28,535 nt of DNA from Bacteroidota bacterium. Lineage in GTDB: Bacteria; Bacteroidota; Bacteroidia; Flavobacteriales; Flavobacteriaceae. The notes below the pieces were generated by a model. The model was given only the letters and a program-made list of their open reading frames with translations, was not told the origin of the DNA and searched no databases. The stretch lies in the NCBI GenBank assembly GCA_023386585.1, contig JAEWJM010000020.1, forward strand, positions 1 to 28,535, in the 5' to 3' direction. Of the stretch, positions 1 through 8,497 are shown in pieces; the stretch's first letter is position 1, and each line of letters starts with the position of its first letter. A program made the translations under genes and the position numbers.

Positions 1-3000
1 ATCAGCACTCCGCCACCCGTAGGACCGCCCGCAGCAGTGTAATACGCACCAACCGCCAAAGCAGGCAAGGTGTAATTCGGACATGCCGAAACGTTGTCGA
101 AGGTGCCCAAATCGGGAGCTTGGTTGATCGTAATCGTATAACTATCCTCGTCGGTGCAGGAACCTCCATCGGCAAAAATATAAACTGTAGTGCTCTCGCT
201 GATCACAGTTCCACTAGGAATAATCTGACCAGTGCCGTTTGGCCCTCCGGTCGCCGTATAGTAAGTTCCTAAAGTCAGTTCTGGAAGCACATAAGTCCCG
301 CCGCACTGTACCACATCGTCAGGGGCCACAACATCAACACCAGGAACCACGTTAACGGTTACGCTATGGTTATCACTACATCCGTTGGCGGTTACCGTGA
401 CCGAATACACTCCGGATTCGGAAACGCTTATGCTGCTTCCGGTATCAGGCAATGTATTTCCATCCTGTGTCCAAACATAAGTCGCTTGTGCAGGATCGAA
501 ATTAATAGCTGTCACTGCAATTGTCTGTGTATTGCCTACGCAAAAAGTCATATCGCCCGGAAGTGTAAACTGAGGGGTCAAATCCTGCAGGATCAATTCG
601 AAGCTTGTAAACCCAACGCAGCCAGTGATACTATTGTAAGCACGCACATAAATGGTTTGCGGATTGCTCGTGTTTGCAAATACAAGCGGATTTAAAATCG
701 GATTGGTATCATTTGTTGCGTCGTCCTGTGTAGTATAATACGTAAGGTTAAAGTTTGGACCAAGCGGAGCAAGTATCGCCGCCTGATTGACAGTCAGGTC
801 AAACAATCCTGTATTCAGCGCACTACACTGATAAAGATTCGGTGCTTGTGCAGGCTGAACCTGGTCGTAATATTCAACAACGATACTATCGCTGCCGGTA
901 CAGGTTGTTCCAATAAATTGTACCTGCAAAGTATAAGTGCCTGCCTCGTCGACTGTCAACGACGGCCCAGTAGCGCCATCGATAACGTTTCCACCTTCTA
1001 ACCATTGGAAAGTATACAAGGCCGGATCGAGGTTCACGGTTAGGGTCGTACTTTCATTTGTACATAAAGCCGTTCCCGTCGACACCAAAAGGTTGTCTCC
1101 AAGTTCAAGGTTTCCAAGTCCGAAACTGCCACCTTCCAGGAACACGGCTGAATCGTATGCCGAGTCATTAAAATCGGCGATTGCAAGCTTAATATGATAC
1201 ATGGTCCCGGGAACAACAGGTGCAGACGCAGTTAATGGAACGGTTGCGCCATTATAGTTGATTGGCGCGCCAAGCGGACTCTGCGCAGGGAAATCATAAT
1301 AATTTCCGAAATATTGTGGATTAACAGACGGACAACCATTGTTGTACAATGCATCGCGGATAGTATAAACAGCAATCGGCGTAGTTGTATTTGGAACAAC
1401 GGCCAGGTTGGTTGTAACCCCTGAAGCGGTATTCGTCAGCAGAAACGCGAATACATCGGAGAATGAACATTGGAAGATTCCGTACTCTTCTGAAGCGAAG
1501 ATAAAGTTGAAGCTGATTTCATTTGTTATTGGCACAAAGTCAAATTCAAGCACCGAAGCATTGTTCGTAGTTCCCGTGATTCCCTGATTATTCAATACCT
1601 GAAGCAAATCGGCATCGCCCGGCCACGTAAAATCACCTTCACTAAGGTTGGTGGTGTTTGGCCCTGGAGCATTTGCTGCATTTCCAGAAGTAAGAACAAT
1701 ACCATCTTCAAATGGGAAGCCCGATCCATTTTGGTTAAAATACCCAATTCCGTTTGTGGTGAGTCCAAAGTTGGTTCCTGTCGACGAGGTGACATTCGAA
1801 ACCGTCGCACAGGTGTTGTTCAGAAGAACGTCGGTCACCAATTGGGTTGTTGTATATTGAGTAACGCTCGTTGAAATCGGCGGTGGAATCGTTCCTATAC
1901 AGATTGTAAATTGCGAAGTCTGGTTCGGTGTCGACGTCCATGTATAAACCCGCACCGTATAGGTTTGTCCCGGTGTGAGGTTGTTGGCGACACTTTGTTC
2001 GGCATCACTGCAATAAAGTGGAGTCAATGATCCGCATTGCGTACCTTCATAAACCGCCATATACATATCGGTTGTTGAGCCGGTAATGTTATTCAGGTCG
2101 ATCGTATGGGTAGTTCCTGTTGCGGTAAATTGAAACCAAACGTCATCGTCTGCCGTACCACCACAACTATTAGGTTCCGAAGATGCTGTTGCACCTGTTA
2201 CGGTACCGGAAACTGTTGACGTACAGGATTGATCAGGATTGACAGGCACTACGATTGACGCTGTACATTCGTCGTTGGTGATCAATGTCGAAAATGCCTT
2301 CGGACCTGCCCAGTTACTAATGTCGGTTGGTGAACAGATTGCATGTACATAGTAAACATAAGCGGTTCCGGATGACAATCCCGTGACCGTGTACGGATTC
2401 GTTGCAGGAATTCCTGGCGTTCCAATAGTTGGCGGAGGAGAACCCGCCGGCAATATAATTATTTCCCATTGTGTTGCTGACGCCGATTCGGTCCAGCTCA
2501 ACGTTGCAGAGTCGGTTGTGACATTCGAAACTGTCAATTGAACAGGCTTCGGACACGTTGCAGGTATACAGGTAACAGTTCCGGCAAATAACTGCGTTCC
2601 CTGTTGTGCTCCTGAACCAGGTGCATGTGTAAAGACATTCGCACCGGTTTGGGTGTTGAAAATCGAAATTCCAACCTCACCCGCAAAATTACCGCCGTTG
2701 TTCCAGAAAAGTTCGAACGGAATTCCGTTGCACAATGAAATAGTCTCTGAAACGGGGTTTTGACCATCGGCAAAGGTCGGACCGGTCAAAGTAGCGACCA
2801 GAATGCCATTTTGGGTAACGTTCATCGTGTTTCCGTTCCAAGTATCTCCAAACGAATCGACCATTGTGAAAGTATATTCGCACAAGTTACTAGGCAAGCA
2901 AATCAGCGTGCCGAATTGAGCACCTACACTCCAGAAGCTGCTATCGGTAGCTGAGCATACAGTCCGCACATACGCTTTATAAAGTGTTGCCGCTGAAAGT

Positions 3001-5750
3001 CCGGTCGCCAGATATGGATTCGTACTCACATTCGTCCAGCCTGGTGTCGTTGGTGTCGGTGCCGGATCAGATGCCGGAAGGATGATAATATCCCAAGATG
3101 TTCCCGGTGGCGTGTTGTTTTCCTGCCAGGTTACAAGCGCCTGGTCAAGCCCGATTTGGCTGACTGTAACGTTTGTTGGCTTTAGGCAGGTTGGGGCAAC
3201 GCATTCGCCTGTTCCTGAGTACAATTCACTTCCAGGTGTTCCACTTCCGGCAGCATAGGTAAAAATTTCTTCTCCAAGGAAGCTTGTTATCGATACGCCG
3301 ACCTCATTGGCAAAAGCTCCGCCGGTATTCCAATAGAGTGAAAAGGCAATTCCATTACAAAGCGGAACTTGCACAGTAACCGGACCGGTTCCCGTAGTAA
3401 ATGTCGAACCAATAGTAGCTACGGTAATTCCATTCTGTATGATCGACATTGTGTTTCCATTCCATCCGTCACCAAACGCATCTGTCATTGTAAATGTGTA
3501 AAGACATTGGTTGGATGCCGGACAAATGCTGGTATTGAAGTTAAAGGCACTACTCAATCCGCTCAAATCGCCCGGAGAACACACTGCCATAACATAAAAA
3601 TTATAATTCGTTCCCGAGGTAAGTCCGGTTAGGACGAACGGATGGTTTGGCGCAGGGATCCATCCGGGATCGGTTGGCAACGGCGCCGGCTGGTTCGACG
3701 GAACCGCGATGACTTGCCATGCGGTTTCATTTCCGCCGGGCGTCCAGTTAAAAGTAGCCTGCGTTTGATCAATTGCCGTTACAGTTATATTTTCCGGAGG
3801 AAGGCATGCAGGAGTACTACAATTGACCGTTCCTGAATAAAGCGTAGTGCCAGGTGTGCCCGAACCCGCTTCGTAGGTAAACAACGTTTGGTTGAACGAA
3901 TTCACTATCGAGACCCCAACCTCATTGGCAAAGGACCCGCCGGTATTCCAAAATAGCTCGAACGGACCGTCACACAAGGGAACGGCGACCGAAACAGGTC
4001 CGGTTCCGGTAGTGAACGTACCTCCAATTGTTGCGATCGTCAAACCGTTTTGAATCACATTCATCGTGTTCCCGTTCCATCCGTCGCCGAATGCATCGGT
4101 CATCACAAAATTATAATTACAACCGCTTGAGCACGATGTGGTGTTAAATGCGTACGGGCCAGCCCACGGACTAAAAGTTCCGTCGCCGCAATCGGCACGG
4201 ACCCAGTACTGATATGGTATGCCAAGCGCTAACGGAGCGCCGGCCTGAGTTGTTGTTACGGGATAATTGGTGTTGATGTTCGTTTGTGTACCGGCAGTCG
4301 ATGGAATCGGTGAACCCGCAGTTTGCACAAATACTTCCCAAGAGGTCGCGACTCCGGCATTCCATGAAAGGTTAGCACTTGTTGGACCCGTTCCGGTTGC
4401 GTTGAGTCCGGTTGGAGGCGCGCAATTCAGGGTCTGTATAATCATCGAATAACCCACTGTTTGCGGCGTAGCATTTGTCGATATTACGATTATGTATTCC
4501 TGACCGGCAGTTACATTGAGACTCGGAATATCACGAACACCATTGCCATTATTGGCAACACCGGCAACACAGGTTGCCCCTACATTGGCGCATCCTTCGT
4601 AAACAAAAATACCTGACCAGTTTGCGTTTGGCGTCATTGTAATGCTAATCGCACCGGATGTGGTTGGCGTATAAGAATAGAAAACATCATTCCCGGTCAT
4701 GTAGTTGGTGTTCCCGCCGGCGCATGAAGCAGGCTGCGGAACATCGGTGGTATCTCCATAATTCGCCGTATTGTCGTCCGTGCTGTAAGGCGTGCCGGGT
4801 ATTACAATAGGTGAATTACATGTCAAACCGGGTGAGGTTGTCGTAAAATTAAAAGGTCCGACCCATTCACTCGGAATATTACCGGTGCATATTGATCGGA
4901 CATAAAATTTATATTGTGTTGAGGGCTGAAGCGGCCCTGCAGGGGTAGTGATTGTCGTTGTGGTGGTAGTCGCAACGTACGGGTTGTTGCTTATCAGGAT
5001 TCCCGTTCCCATCGGAGTATCCGCAACCGGCATGATTTCAATTTCCCATTGGGTGGAGCCGCTTGGGTTTGTCCACGAAAGACTAGCCGAAGTTTGCGTA
5101 ATCAGGTTCGCGTTAAGATTCGTTGGATCAAGGCATTGCTCCACAATCCGAACATCATCAACCAGCCATCGGTCACCTCCAAGGCCCGCTGTCGGCTGGG
5201 TAAATTCCATTACGAAAGCCACAAAAACAGTTTGGCCCGCATAGGCTGCCAGGCTTACAGTCTTTTCTTCGTATATATTAAAAACGCTGGTGAGAGTTGT
5301 CTCGTCCCATTGCTGGACAAGTGTATAGGCCGCAGGATTGTTTTGGGTCGCGCCTGTGGACACCATGACTTTGTACTTCGTGAAATTGTCACCCGAGATC
5401 GTCGAACGGGTCCAGAATCGAAGTTGGCCATCGGCTGGAATTGTTACGGCAGGCGTAGCGAGAAAGTCCTGGGATGTATTCCCAAGCCCGATGTTCTCGC
5501 GGTTCATGTACGCCGCATTTGTTCCTGAATGAACGAGTGGCGGGGTTGCAACGCCATTGTTGACTGTCCAGCTTTGGGTGGTTCCGACGCCATTGTCGAA
5601 GACACCCCATGTTCCGGTACTGAGCACCCATTGGTCGGTCGCGAGATCCGGCAAAGTTGAGCCCTCAAATCCTTCAGTCTGGGCGGTAAGCTGCGCAAAA
5701 CCCGAAAAAGTGCCTAGAAGAAGTAGTAGTAACAGGGTAATTTTTCTCAT
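1..5750 (-). CDS. Giant secreted multidomain adhesin-like protein (partial, C-terminus outside window)
   Basis: The frame opens at an ATG (5750) and stays open to the left edge, giving at least 1,916 residues. I checked the frame at both ends and in the middle and found no break. Residues 1-20 form a signal peptide (Met-Arg-Lys, a run of leucines, then FSGFAQ). The modules that follow are approximate: a choice-of-anchor-J/MAM-like domain (24-200); fibronectin III (204-302); a PPC-like beta domain (309-437); fibronectin III (442-537); three alternations of a module containing DxFGDxWNGNTM with a fibronectin III domain (541-1160); another PPC-like domain (1157-1288); a choice-of-anchor-L domain (1291-1545, with FASEEYG and SDVFAF); then Ig-like and CxxYxLP-type repeats to the edge. 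In Bacteroidota such proteins usually end in a T9SS sorting domain; that end is not visible here, so export by T9SS and a role in adhesion or gliding are inference. A promoter lies just upstream. Confidence 0.9.
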   Translation of the reverse strand, partial: MRKITLLLLLLLGTFSGFAQLTAQTEGFEGSTLPDLATDQWVLSTGTWGVFDNGVGTTQSWTVNNGVATPPLVHSGTNAAYMNRENIGLGNTSQDFLATPAVTIPADGQLRFWTRSTISGDNFTKYKVMVSTGATQNNPAAYTLVQQWDETTLTSVFNIYEEKTVSLAAYAGQTVFVAFVMEFTQPTAGLGGDRWLVDDVRIVEQCLDPTNLNANLITQTSASLSWTNPSGSTQWEIEIMPVADTPMGTGILISNNPYVATTTTTTITTPAGPLQPSTQYKFYVRSICTGNIPSEWVGPFNFTTTSPGLTCNSPIVIPGTPYSTDDNTANYGDTTDVPQPASCAGGNTNYMTGNDVFYSYTPTTSGAISITMTPNANWSGIFVYEGCANVGATCVAGVANNGNGVRDIPSLNVTAGQEYIIVISTNATPQTVGYSMIIQTLNCAPPTGLNATGTGPTSANLSWNAGVATSWEVFVQTAGSPIPSTAGTQTNINTNYPVTTTQAGAPLALGIPYQYWVRADCGDGTFSPWAGPYAFNTTSCSSGCNYNFVMTDAFGDGWNGNTMNVIQNGLTIATIGGTFTTGTGPVSVAVPLCDGPFELFWNTGGSFANEVGVSIVNSFNQTLFTYEAGSGTPGTTLYSGTVNCSTPACLPPENITVTAIDQTQATFNWTPGGNETAWQVIAVPSNQPAPLPTDPGWIPAPNHPFVLTGLTSGTNYNFYVMAVCSPGDLSGLSSAFNFNTSICPASNQCLYTFTMTDAFGDGWNGNTMSIIQNGITVATIGSTFTTGTGPVTVQVPLCNGIAFSLYWNTGGAFANEVGVSITSFLGEEIFTYAAGSGTPGSELYSGTGECVAPTCLKPTNVTVSQIGLDQALVTWQENNTPPGTSWDIIILPASDPAPTPTTPGWTNVSTNPYLATGLSAATLYKAYVRTVCSATDSSFWSVGAQFGTLICLPSNLCEYTFTMVDSFGDTWNGNTMNVTQNGILVATLTGPTFADGQNPVSETISLCNGIPFELFWNNGGNFAGEVGISIFNTQTGANVFTHAPGSGAQQGTQLFAGTVTCIPATCPKPVQLTVSNVTTDSATLSWTESASATQWEIIILPAGSPPPTIGTPGIPATNPYTVTGLSSGTAYVYYVHAICSPTDISNWAGPKAFSTLITNDECTASIVVPVNPDQSCTSTVSGTVTGATASSEPNSCGGTADDDVWFQFTATGTTHTIDLNNITGSTTDMYMAVYEGTQCGSLTPLYCSDAEQSVANNLTPGQTYTVRVYTWTSTPNQTSQFTICIGTIPPPISTSVTQYTTTQLVTDVLLNNTCATVSNVTSSTGTNFGLTTNGIGYFNQNGSGFPFEDGIVLTSGNAANAPGPNTTNLSEGDFTWPGDADLLQVLNNQGITGTTNNASVLEFDFVPITNEISFNFIFASEEYGIFQCSFSDVFAFLLTNTASGVTTNLAVVPNTTTPIAVYTIRDALYNNGCPSVNPQYFGNYYDFPAQSPLGAPINYNGATVPLTASAPVVPGTMYHIKLAIADFNDSAYDSAVFLEGGSFGLGNLELGDNLLVSTGTALCTNESTTLTVNLDPALYTFQWLEGGNVIDGATGPSLTVDEAGTYTLQVQFIGTTCTGSDSIVVEYYDQVQPAQAPNLYQCSALNTGLFDLTVNQAAILAPLGPNFNLTYYTTQDDATNDTNPILNPLVFANTSNPQTIYVRAYNSITGCVGFTSFELILQDLTPQFTLPGDMTFCVGNTQTIAVTAINFDPAQATYVWTQDGNTLPDTGSSISVSESGVYSVTVTANGCSDNHSVTVNVVPGVDVVAPDDVVQCGGTYVLPELTLGTYYTATGGPNGTGQIIPSGTVISESTTVYIFADGGSCTDEDSYTITINQAPDLGTFDNVSACPNYTLPALAVGAYYTAAGGPTGGGVL
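2275..4130 (-). repeat. Three tandem intragenic units of DxFGDxWNGNTM module plus fibronectin III
   Basis: Within the giant surface protein, a module of about 105 residues beginning with C/LxYxFxMxD and containing FGDxWNGNTM occurs three times (starting near 4128, 3510 and 2885 on the minus strand). A fibronectin III domain of about 100 residues follows each copy, so the period is about 620-630 nt. Each module ends with a Gly-Ser-Gly stretch, an LY/LF-S/A-GT motif and a cysteine. The copies differ at many bases, so this is an old protein-level duplication rather than a recent DNA repeat. The Asp/Gly/Asn-rich core could bind calcium, which is inference. Confidence 0.8.
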
Positions 5751-5801
5751 AGAAAGAAACTTTAAAGTGTTGGAAAACAGTTGTGTTTTTTTGTAGGGTC
5801 T

Positions 5802-5834
5802 CAAATTTAACGAAATTTTTGAAAGAATCACAAC
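5802..5834 (-). promoter_or_regulatory. Bacteroidota-type promoter for the giant surface protein
   Basis: On the minus strand a TTG core (5833-5831) is followed after 21 nt by TAAATTTG (5809-5802), matching the Bacteroidota -33/-7 consensus with TAnnTTTG. It lies about 52 nt upstream of the start codon at 5750. This is a pattern match only. Confidence 0.55.
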
Positions 5835-5888
5835 TTTTTGTGATTTCGCTTTTAAGTGCATAAAAAGTCCGTTTAACAACATATTAAC

Positions 5889-5896
5889 TATATTTG
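5889..5896 (+). promoter_or_regulatory. Candidate -7 element for lpxH
   Basis: TATATTTG matches the Bacteroidota TAnnTTTG -7 box. It ends 16 nt before the lpxH ATG, so the expected leader is only about 10-12 nt. I could not find a TTG or TTTG -33 box at normal spacing, so the call rests on one element. Confidence 0.4.
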
Positions 5897-5912
5897 TCCT
5901 CTGCAATCAGCT

Positions 5913-6674
5913 ATGGAAATCACCCCCGGAAAGAGAGTTTATTTCGCTTCAGACCAGCATCTTGGCGCGCCCACTATGGCTTTGAGCTTACCTCGTGAAA
6001 AGAAATTCGTCAGATGGCTGGAAGAAGTCCGGCACGATGCTGCCGCGATTTTTCTTTTGGGCGATTTGTTCGATTTTTGGTTTGAATACAAGACGGTTGT
6101 TCCGAAAGGTTTTGTAAGAGTTTTGGGAAAACTCGCAGAACTACGCGACATTGGTTTGCCAATTTATTTCTTCACCGGCAACCACGATCTTTGGATGAAC
6201 GGCTATTTTGAACAAGAACTTGACATCCCGGTTTATCACACCAATAAAGAGTTTACTTTCGGCGACAAATCGTTTCTTATCGGGCACGGTGACGGACTCG
6301 GCCCTGGCGACAAAGGCTATAAACGGATGAAAAAAGTGTTCCGCGCCCCATTCTCACAGTGGCTTTATCGCTGGCTTCACCCCGATCTCGGCGTATCATT
6401 GGCACAATATCTCTCGGTGCGCAACAAATTGATCTCCGGAACTGAAGACGTGAAATTTCTTGGTGAGGATAACGAATGGCTGGTGCAGTACTGCAAGCGA
6501 AAGCTTGAAACAAAGCATTACGATTATTTCATCTTTGGCCACAGGCATCTTCCGATGAAAATTGCCCTTAACGACAATTCAACTTATATCAACCTGGGTG
6601 ATTGGATCGGCTATTTTACGTATGGAGTATTCGACGGAAATCAATTTGAACTTTTAGAATACAAAGCCGATTAA
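5913..6674 (+). CDS. lpxH: UDP-2,3-diacylglucosamine diphosphatase
   Basis: This 253-residue calcineurin-like metallophosphoesterase would hydrolyse UDP-2,3-diacylglucosamine to lipid X and UMP, the fourth step of lipid A synthesis, at the inner face of the cytoplasmic membrane. All the family metal motifs are visible: SDQHLG (D14, H16), LLGDLFDFW (D51), TGNHD (N90-D92), GHGDG (H125) and GHRH near residue 210. The length is close to the usual 240-250 residues. The DLFDFWFEY stretch is typical of LpxH rather than a general phosphoesterase. A TAnnTTTG box 16 nt upstream supports the chosen start. It is convergent with recJ, and the two stop codons overlap in a single TTAA. Confidence in the superfamily is very high; the substrate is assigned by family resemblance. 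Confidence 0.9.
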   Translation: MEITPGKRVYFASDQHLGAPTMALSLPREKKFVRWLEEVRHDAAAIFLLGDLFDFWFEYKTVVPKGFVRVLGKLAELRDIGLPIYFFTGNHDLWMNGYFEQELDIPVYHTNKEFTFGDKSFLIGHGDGLGPGDKGYKRMKKVFRAPFSQWLYRWLHPDLGVSLAQYLSVRNKLISGTEDVKFLGEDNEWLVQYCKRKLETKHYDYFIFGHRHLPMKIALNDNSTYINLGDWIGYFTYGVFDGNQFELLEYKAD

Positions 6675-8359
6675 CGAATGTCCTTGAGCCGAAGCTGCAG
6701 CGAAACAGTTCCGTTCCACTCGTTTTCATCGATGCAGTACAAGATATCGCAAGGTTTCTTGCCGGCCACAAGATTCAGTTTTTTGCCCAGTCCGAAACCA
6801 ATCGCGGCAATTCCTTCCGATCCCGGTTTTCGCACAAACATTTTCAGGTGGCAGCCGTCCTCACCCAGCGTTTTTGCGTAGCCGTTGTCTGTGACGTTCC
6901 GCGTCAGGAAAACCGGAGTCATGTTTTGCGGGCCGAATGGCTCAAATTGCTTTAAAAGCCTGAAGAATTTCGGGGTAATCTGGTCGAATTCGAGTTCACA
7001 ATCAACCATCACTTCGGGCTCGCGCATCTCAGGATGTATCGATTCCTTCACGACTTTTTCAAACGCATCCTTGAACAACGGATAATTTTCTTCTTTGATC
7101 GTCATTCCCGCAGCATGGGTGTGGCCGCCAAATTGTTCGAGATGTTCCGAACAGTTTTCAAGTGCATTGTACACATCAAAATTGCTCACCGATCGTGCCG
7201 ACGCGGCAAGTTTGTTTCCGCTTTTTGTAAAAACCAAAGTTGGCCGATAATAAGTTTCGATGAGTCTCGAAGCAACAATGCCGATAACTCCTTTATGCCA
7301 GCTTTCGCCATAAACAACAGTCGTAAAGCGTTCGTGTTCGCTGTTTTGCTCAATCTGCTGCAAGGCTTCCGAAGTGATTCTTTTGTCGAGTTCGCGGCGG
7401 CTTTTGTTGTACTCTTCGATTTCTGCGGCATAAACAGCGGCCTGCTCCGGATTTTCTTCGATCAGTAACGCAACCGCATGATTTCCATGCCGGATTCGAC
7501 CTGCAGCATTGATCCGCGGGGCGACCACAAAAACCACATCGGTAATATCGAGTTGCTTTTTTTTCAGCTGCGCAGTAAGAGCTGCAATTCCCGGTCGTGG
7601 CGATGCATTGATGACTTCGAGTCCGAACTTCGCTAATATCCTGTTTTCGCCCGTCATCGGGACAATGTCGGCGGCTATCGCGGTGGCAACAAGATCAAGA
7701 TATCCAACCAGATCTTGCGTCGATTGGCCTCTGCCCTTTCCCATCGCCTGGATTAGTTTGAATCCAACGCCGCAACCACAAAGTTCCTTGTATGGATAGT
7801 CGCAGTCGGTTCTTTTTGGATCGAGCACGGCAACCGCGTCGGGAAGTTCATTTCCTGGACGATGGTGATCGCAAATAATAAAGTCGATATTGCGCGCTCT
7901 TGCGTAAGCTACATGGTCAACCGATTTGATTCCGCAATCGAGCGCGATAATCAGCGAAAAACCATTGTCATCTGCGAAATCGATCCCTTTGAACGAAATT
8001 CCATAACCTTCATCATAGCGGTCGGGAATGTACGTGGCAACATTTGGATAAATTGAGAGCAGATACGAACTCATCAGCGACACGGCAGTAGTTCCGTCAA
8101 CATCATAGTCTCCAAAAACAAGAATGTTCTCGCCTTTTTCAATAGCTGCTTCAATACGATCAACCGCACGATCCATATCTTTCATCAGGAACGGATCGTG
8201 AAGTTCGTCAAGTGTTGGCCTGAAGAAAGACTTCGCCTGCTCATAAGTTTCAACTCCGCGCTGAACCAACAGGGCTGCAATGCACTCGCTTACATTAATC
8301 GCTTCCGCAAGTTGCCTGACTTTGCCCGGATCCGGATTTTCTTTGAGTGTCCAACGCAT
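6671..8359 (-). CDS. recJ: Single-stranded-DNA-specific 5'-3' exonuclease RecJ
   Basis: The 562-residue product is a DHH/DHHA1-family nuclease that degrades single-stranded DNA 5' to 3' in recombination and repair. Visible motifs are GDYDVDG (D84, D86, D88), LDCG (D141), DHH (164-166), a long linker with RINAAGR and the DHHA1 motif GGHTHAAGMT. The C-terminal 130 residues fit the RecJ OB-fold region. I chose the ATG at 8359 (protein begins MRWTLKENPDPG) over one 18 codons upstream, because the extension is unlike family N-termini and a promoter match at 8402-8431 would leave the upstream ATG ahead of the transcription start. The gene ends in a TTAA shared with lpxH on the other strand, leaving no room for a terminator between them. 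Confidence 0.95.
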   Translation of the reverse strand: MRWTLKENPDPGKVRQLAEAINVSECIAALLVQRGVETYEQAKSFFRPTLDELHDPFLMKDMDRAVDRIEAAIEKGENILVFGDYDVDGTTAVSLMSSYLLSIYPNVATYIPDRYDEGYGISFKGIDFADDNGFSLIIALDCGIKSVDHVAYARARNIDFIICDHHRPGNELPDAVAVLDPKRTDCDYPYKELCGCGVGFKLIQAMGKGRGQSTQDLVGYLDLVATAIAADIVPMTGENRILAKFGLEVINASPRPGIAALTAQLKKKQLDITDVVFVVAPRINAAGRIRHGNHAVALLIEENPEQAAVYAAEIEEYNKSRRELDKRITSEALQQIEQNSEHERFTTVVYGESWHKGVIGIVASRLIETYYRPTLVFTKSGNKLAASARSVSNFDVYNALENCSEHLEQFGGHTHAAGMTIKEENYPLFKDAFEKVVKESIHPEMREPEVMVDCELEFDQITPKFFRLLKQFEPFGPQNMTPVFLTRNVTDNGYAKTLGEDGCHLKMFVRKPGSEGIAAIGFGLGKKLNLVAGKKPCDILYCIDENEWNGTVSLQLRLKDIR

Positions 8360-8401
8360 ATACCTGATTTTGAGTGGTGTAGAAAAATGAATTGTTGTCG
8401 T

Positions 8402-8431
8402 CAAATGTAGCACAATTCAGCAAAACGCCAA
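8402..8431 (-). promoter_or_regulatory. Bacteroidota-type promoter for recJ
   Basis: On the minus strand TTG (8431-8429) is followed after exactly 19 nt by TACATTTG (8409-8402), a full match to the Bacteroidota consensus. Transcription would start near 8398, giving a leader of about 40 nt before the ATG at 8359. Confidence 0.6.
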
Positions 8432-8475
8432 TTGCGGAAAACACGCATATTACACGTCGCTGCAACCAATTTTGT

Positions 8476-8483
8476 TACTTTTG
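8476..8483 (+). promoter_or_regulatory. Candidate -7 element for ade
   Basis: TACTTTTG fits TAnnTTTG and ends 14 nt before the ATG at 8498. It lies inside the reading frame that would begin at an upstream TTG (8432), which argues that the ATG is the true start. No clear -33 box was found. Confidence 0.4.
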
Positions 8484-8497
8484 AAAAAATCTTTTTT

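Noticed and set aside
5049..5528. 159-codon plus-strand frame within the giant surface protein region
   Set aside because: It is antisense to anchor-J and fibronectin III domains with a clear signal peptide and coherent domain order on the minus strand.
8360..8413. 18-residue N-terminal extension of RecJ
   Set aside because: It lies partly upstream of the predicted transcription start, and the family N-terminus begins at MRWTLK.
8432..8497. 22-residue N-terminal extension of adenine deaminase from a TTG start
   Set aside because: The extension is unlike Ade N-termini and contains a TAnnTTTG promoter box just before the ATG at 8498.
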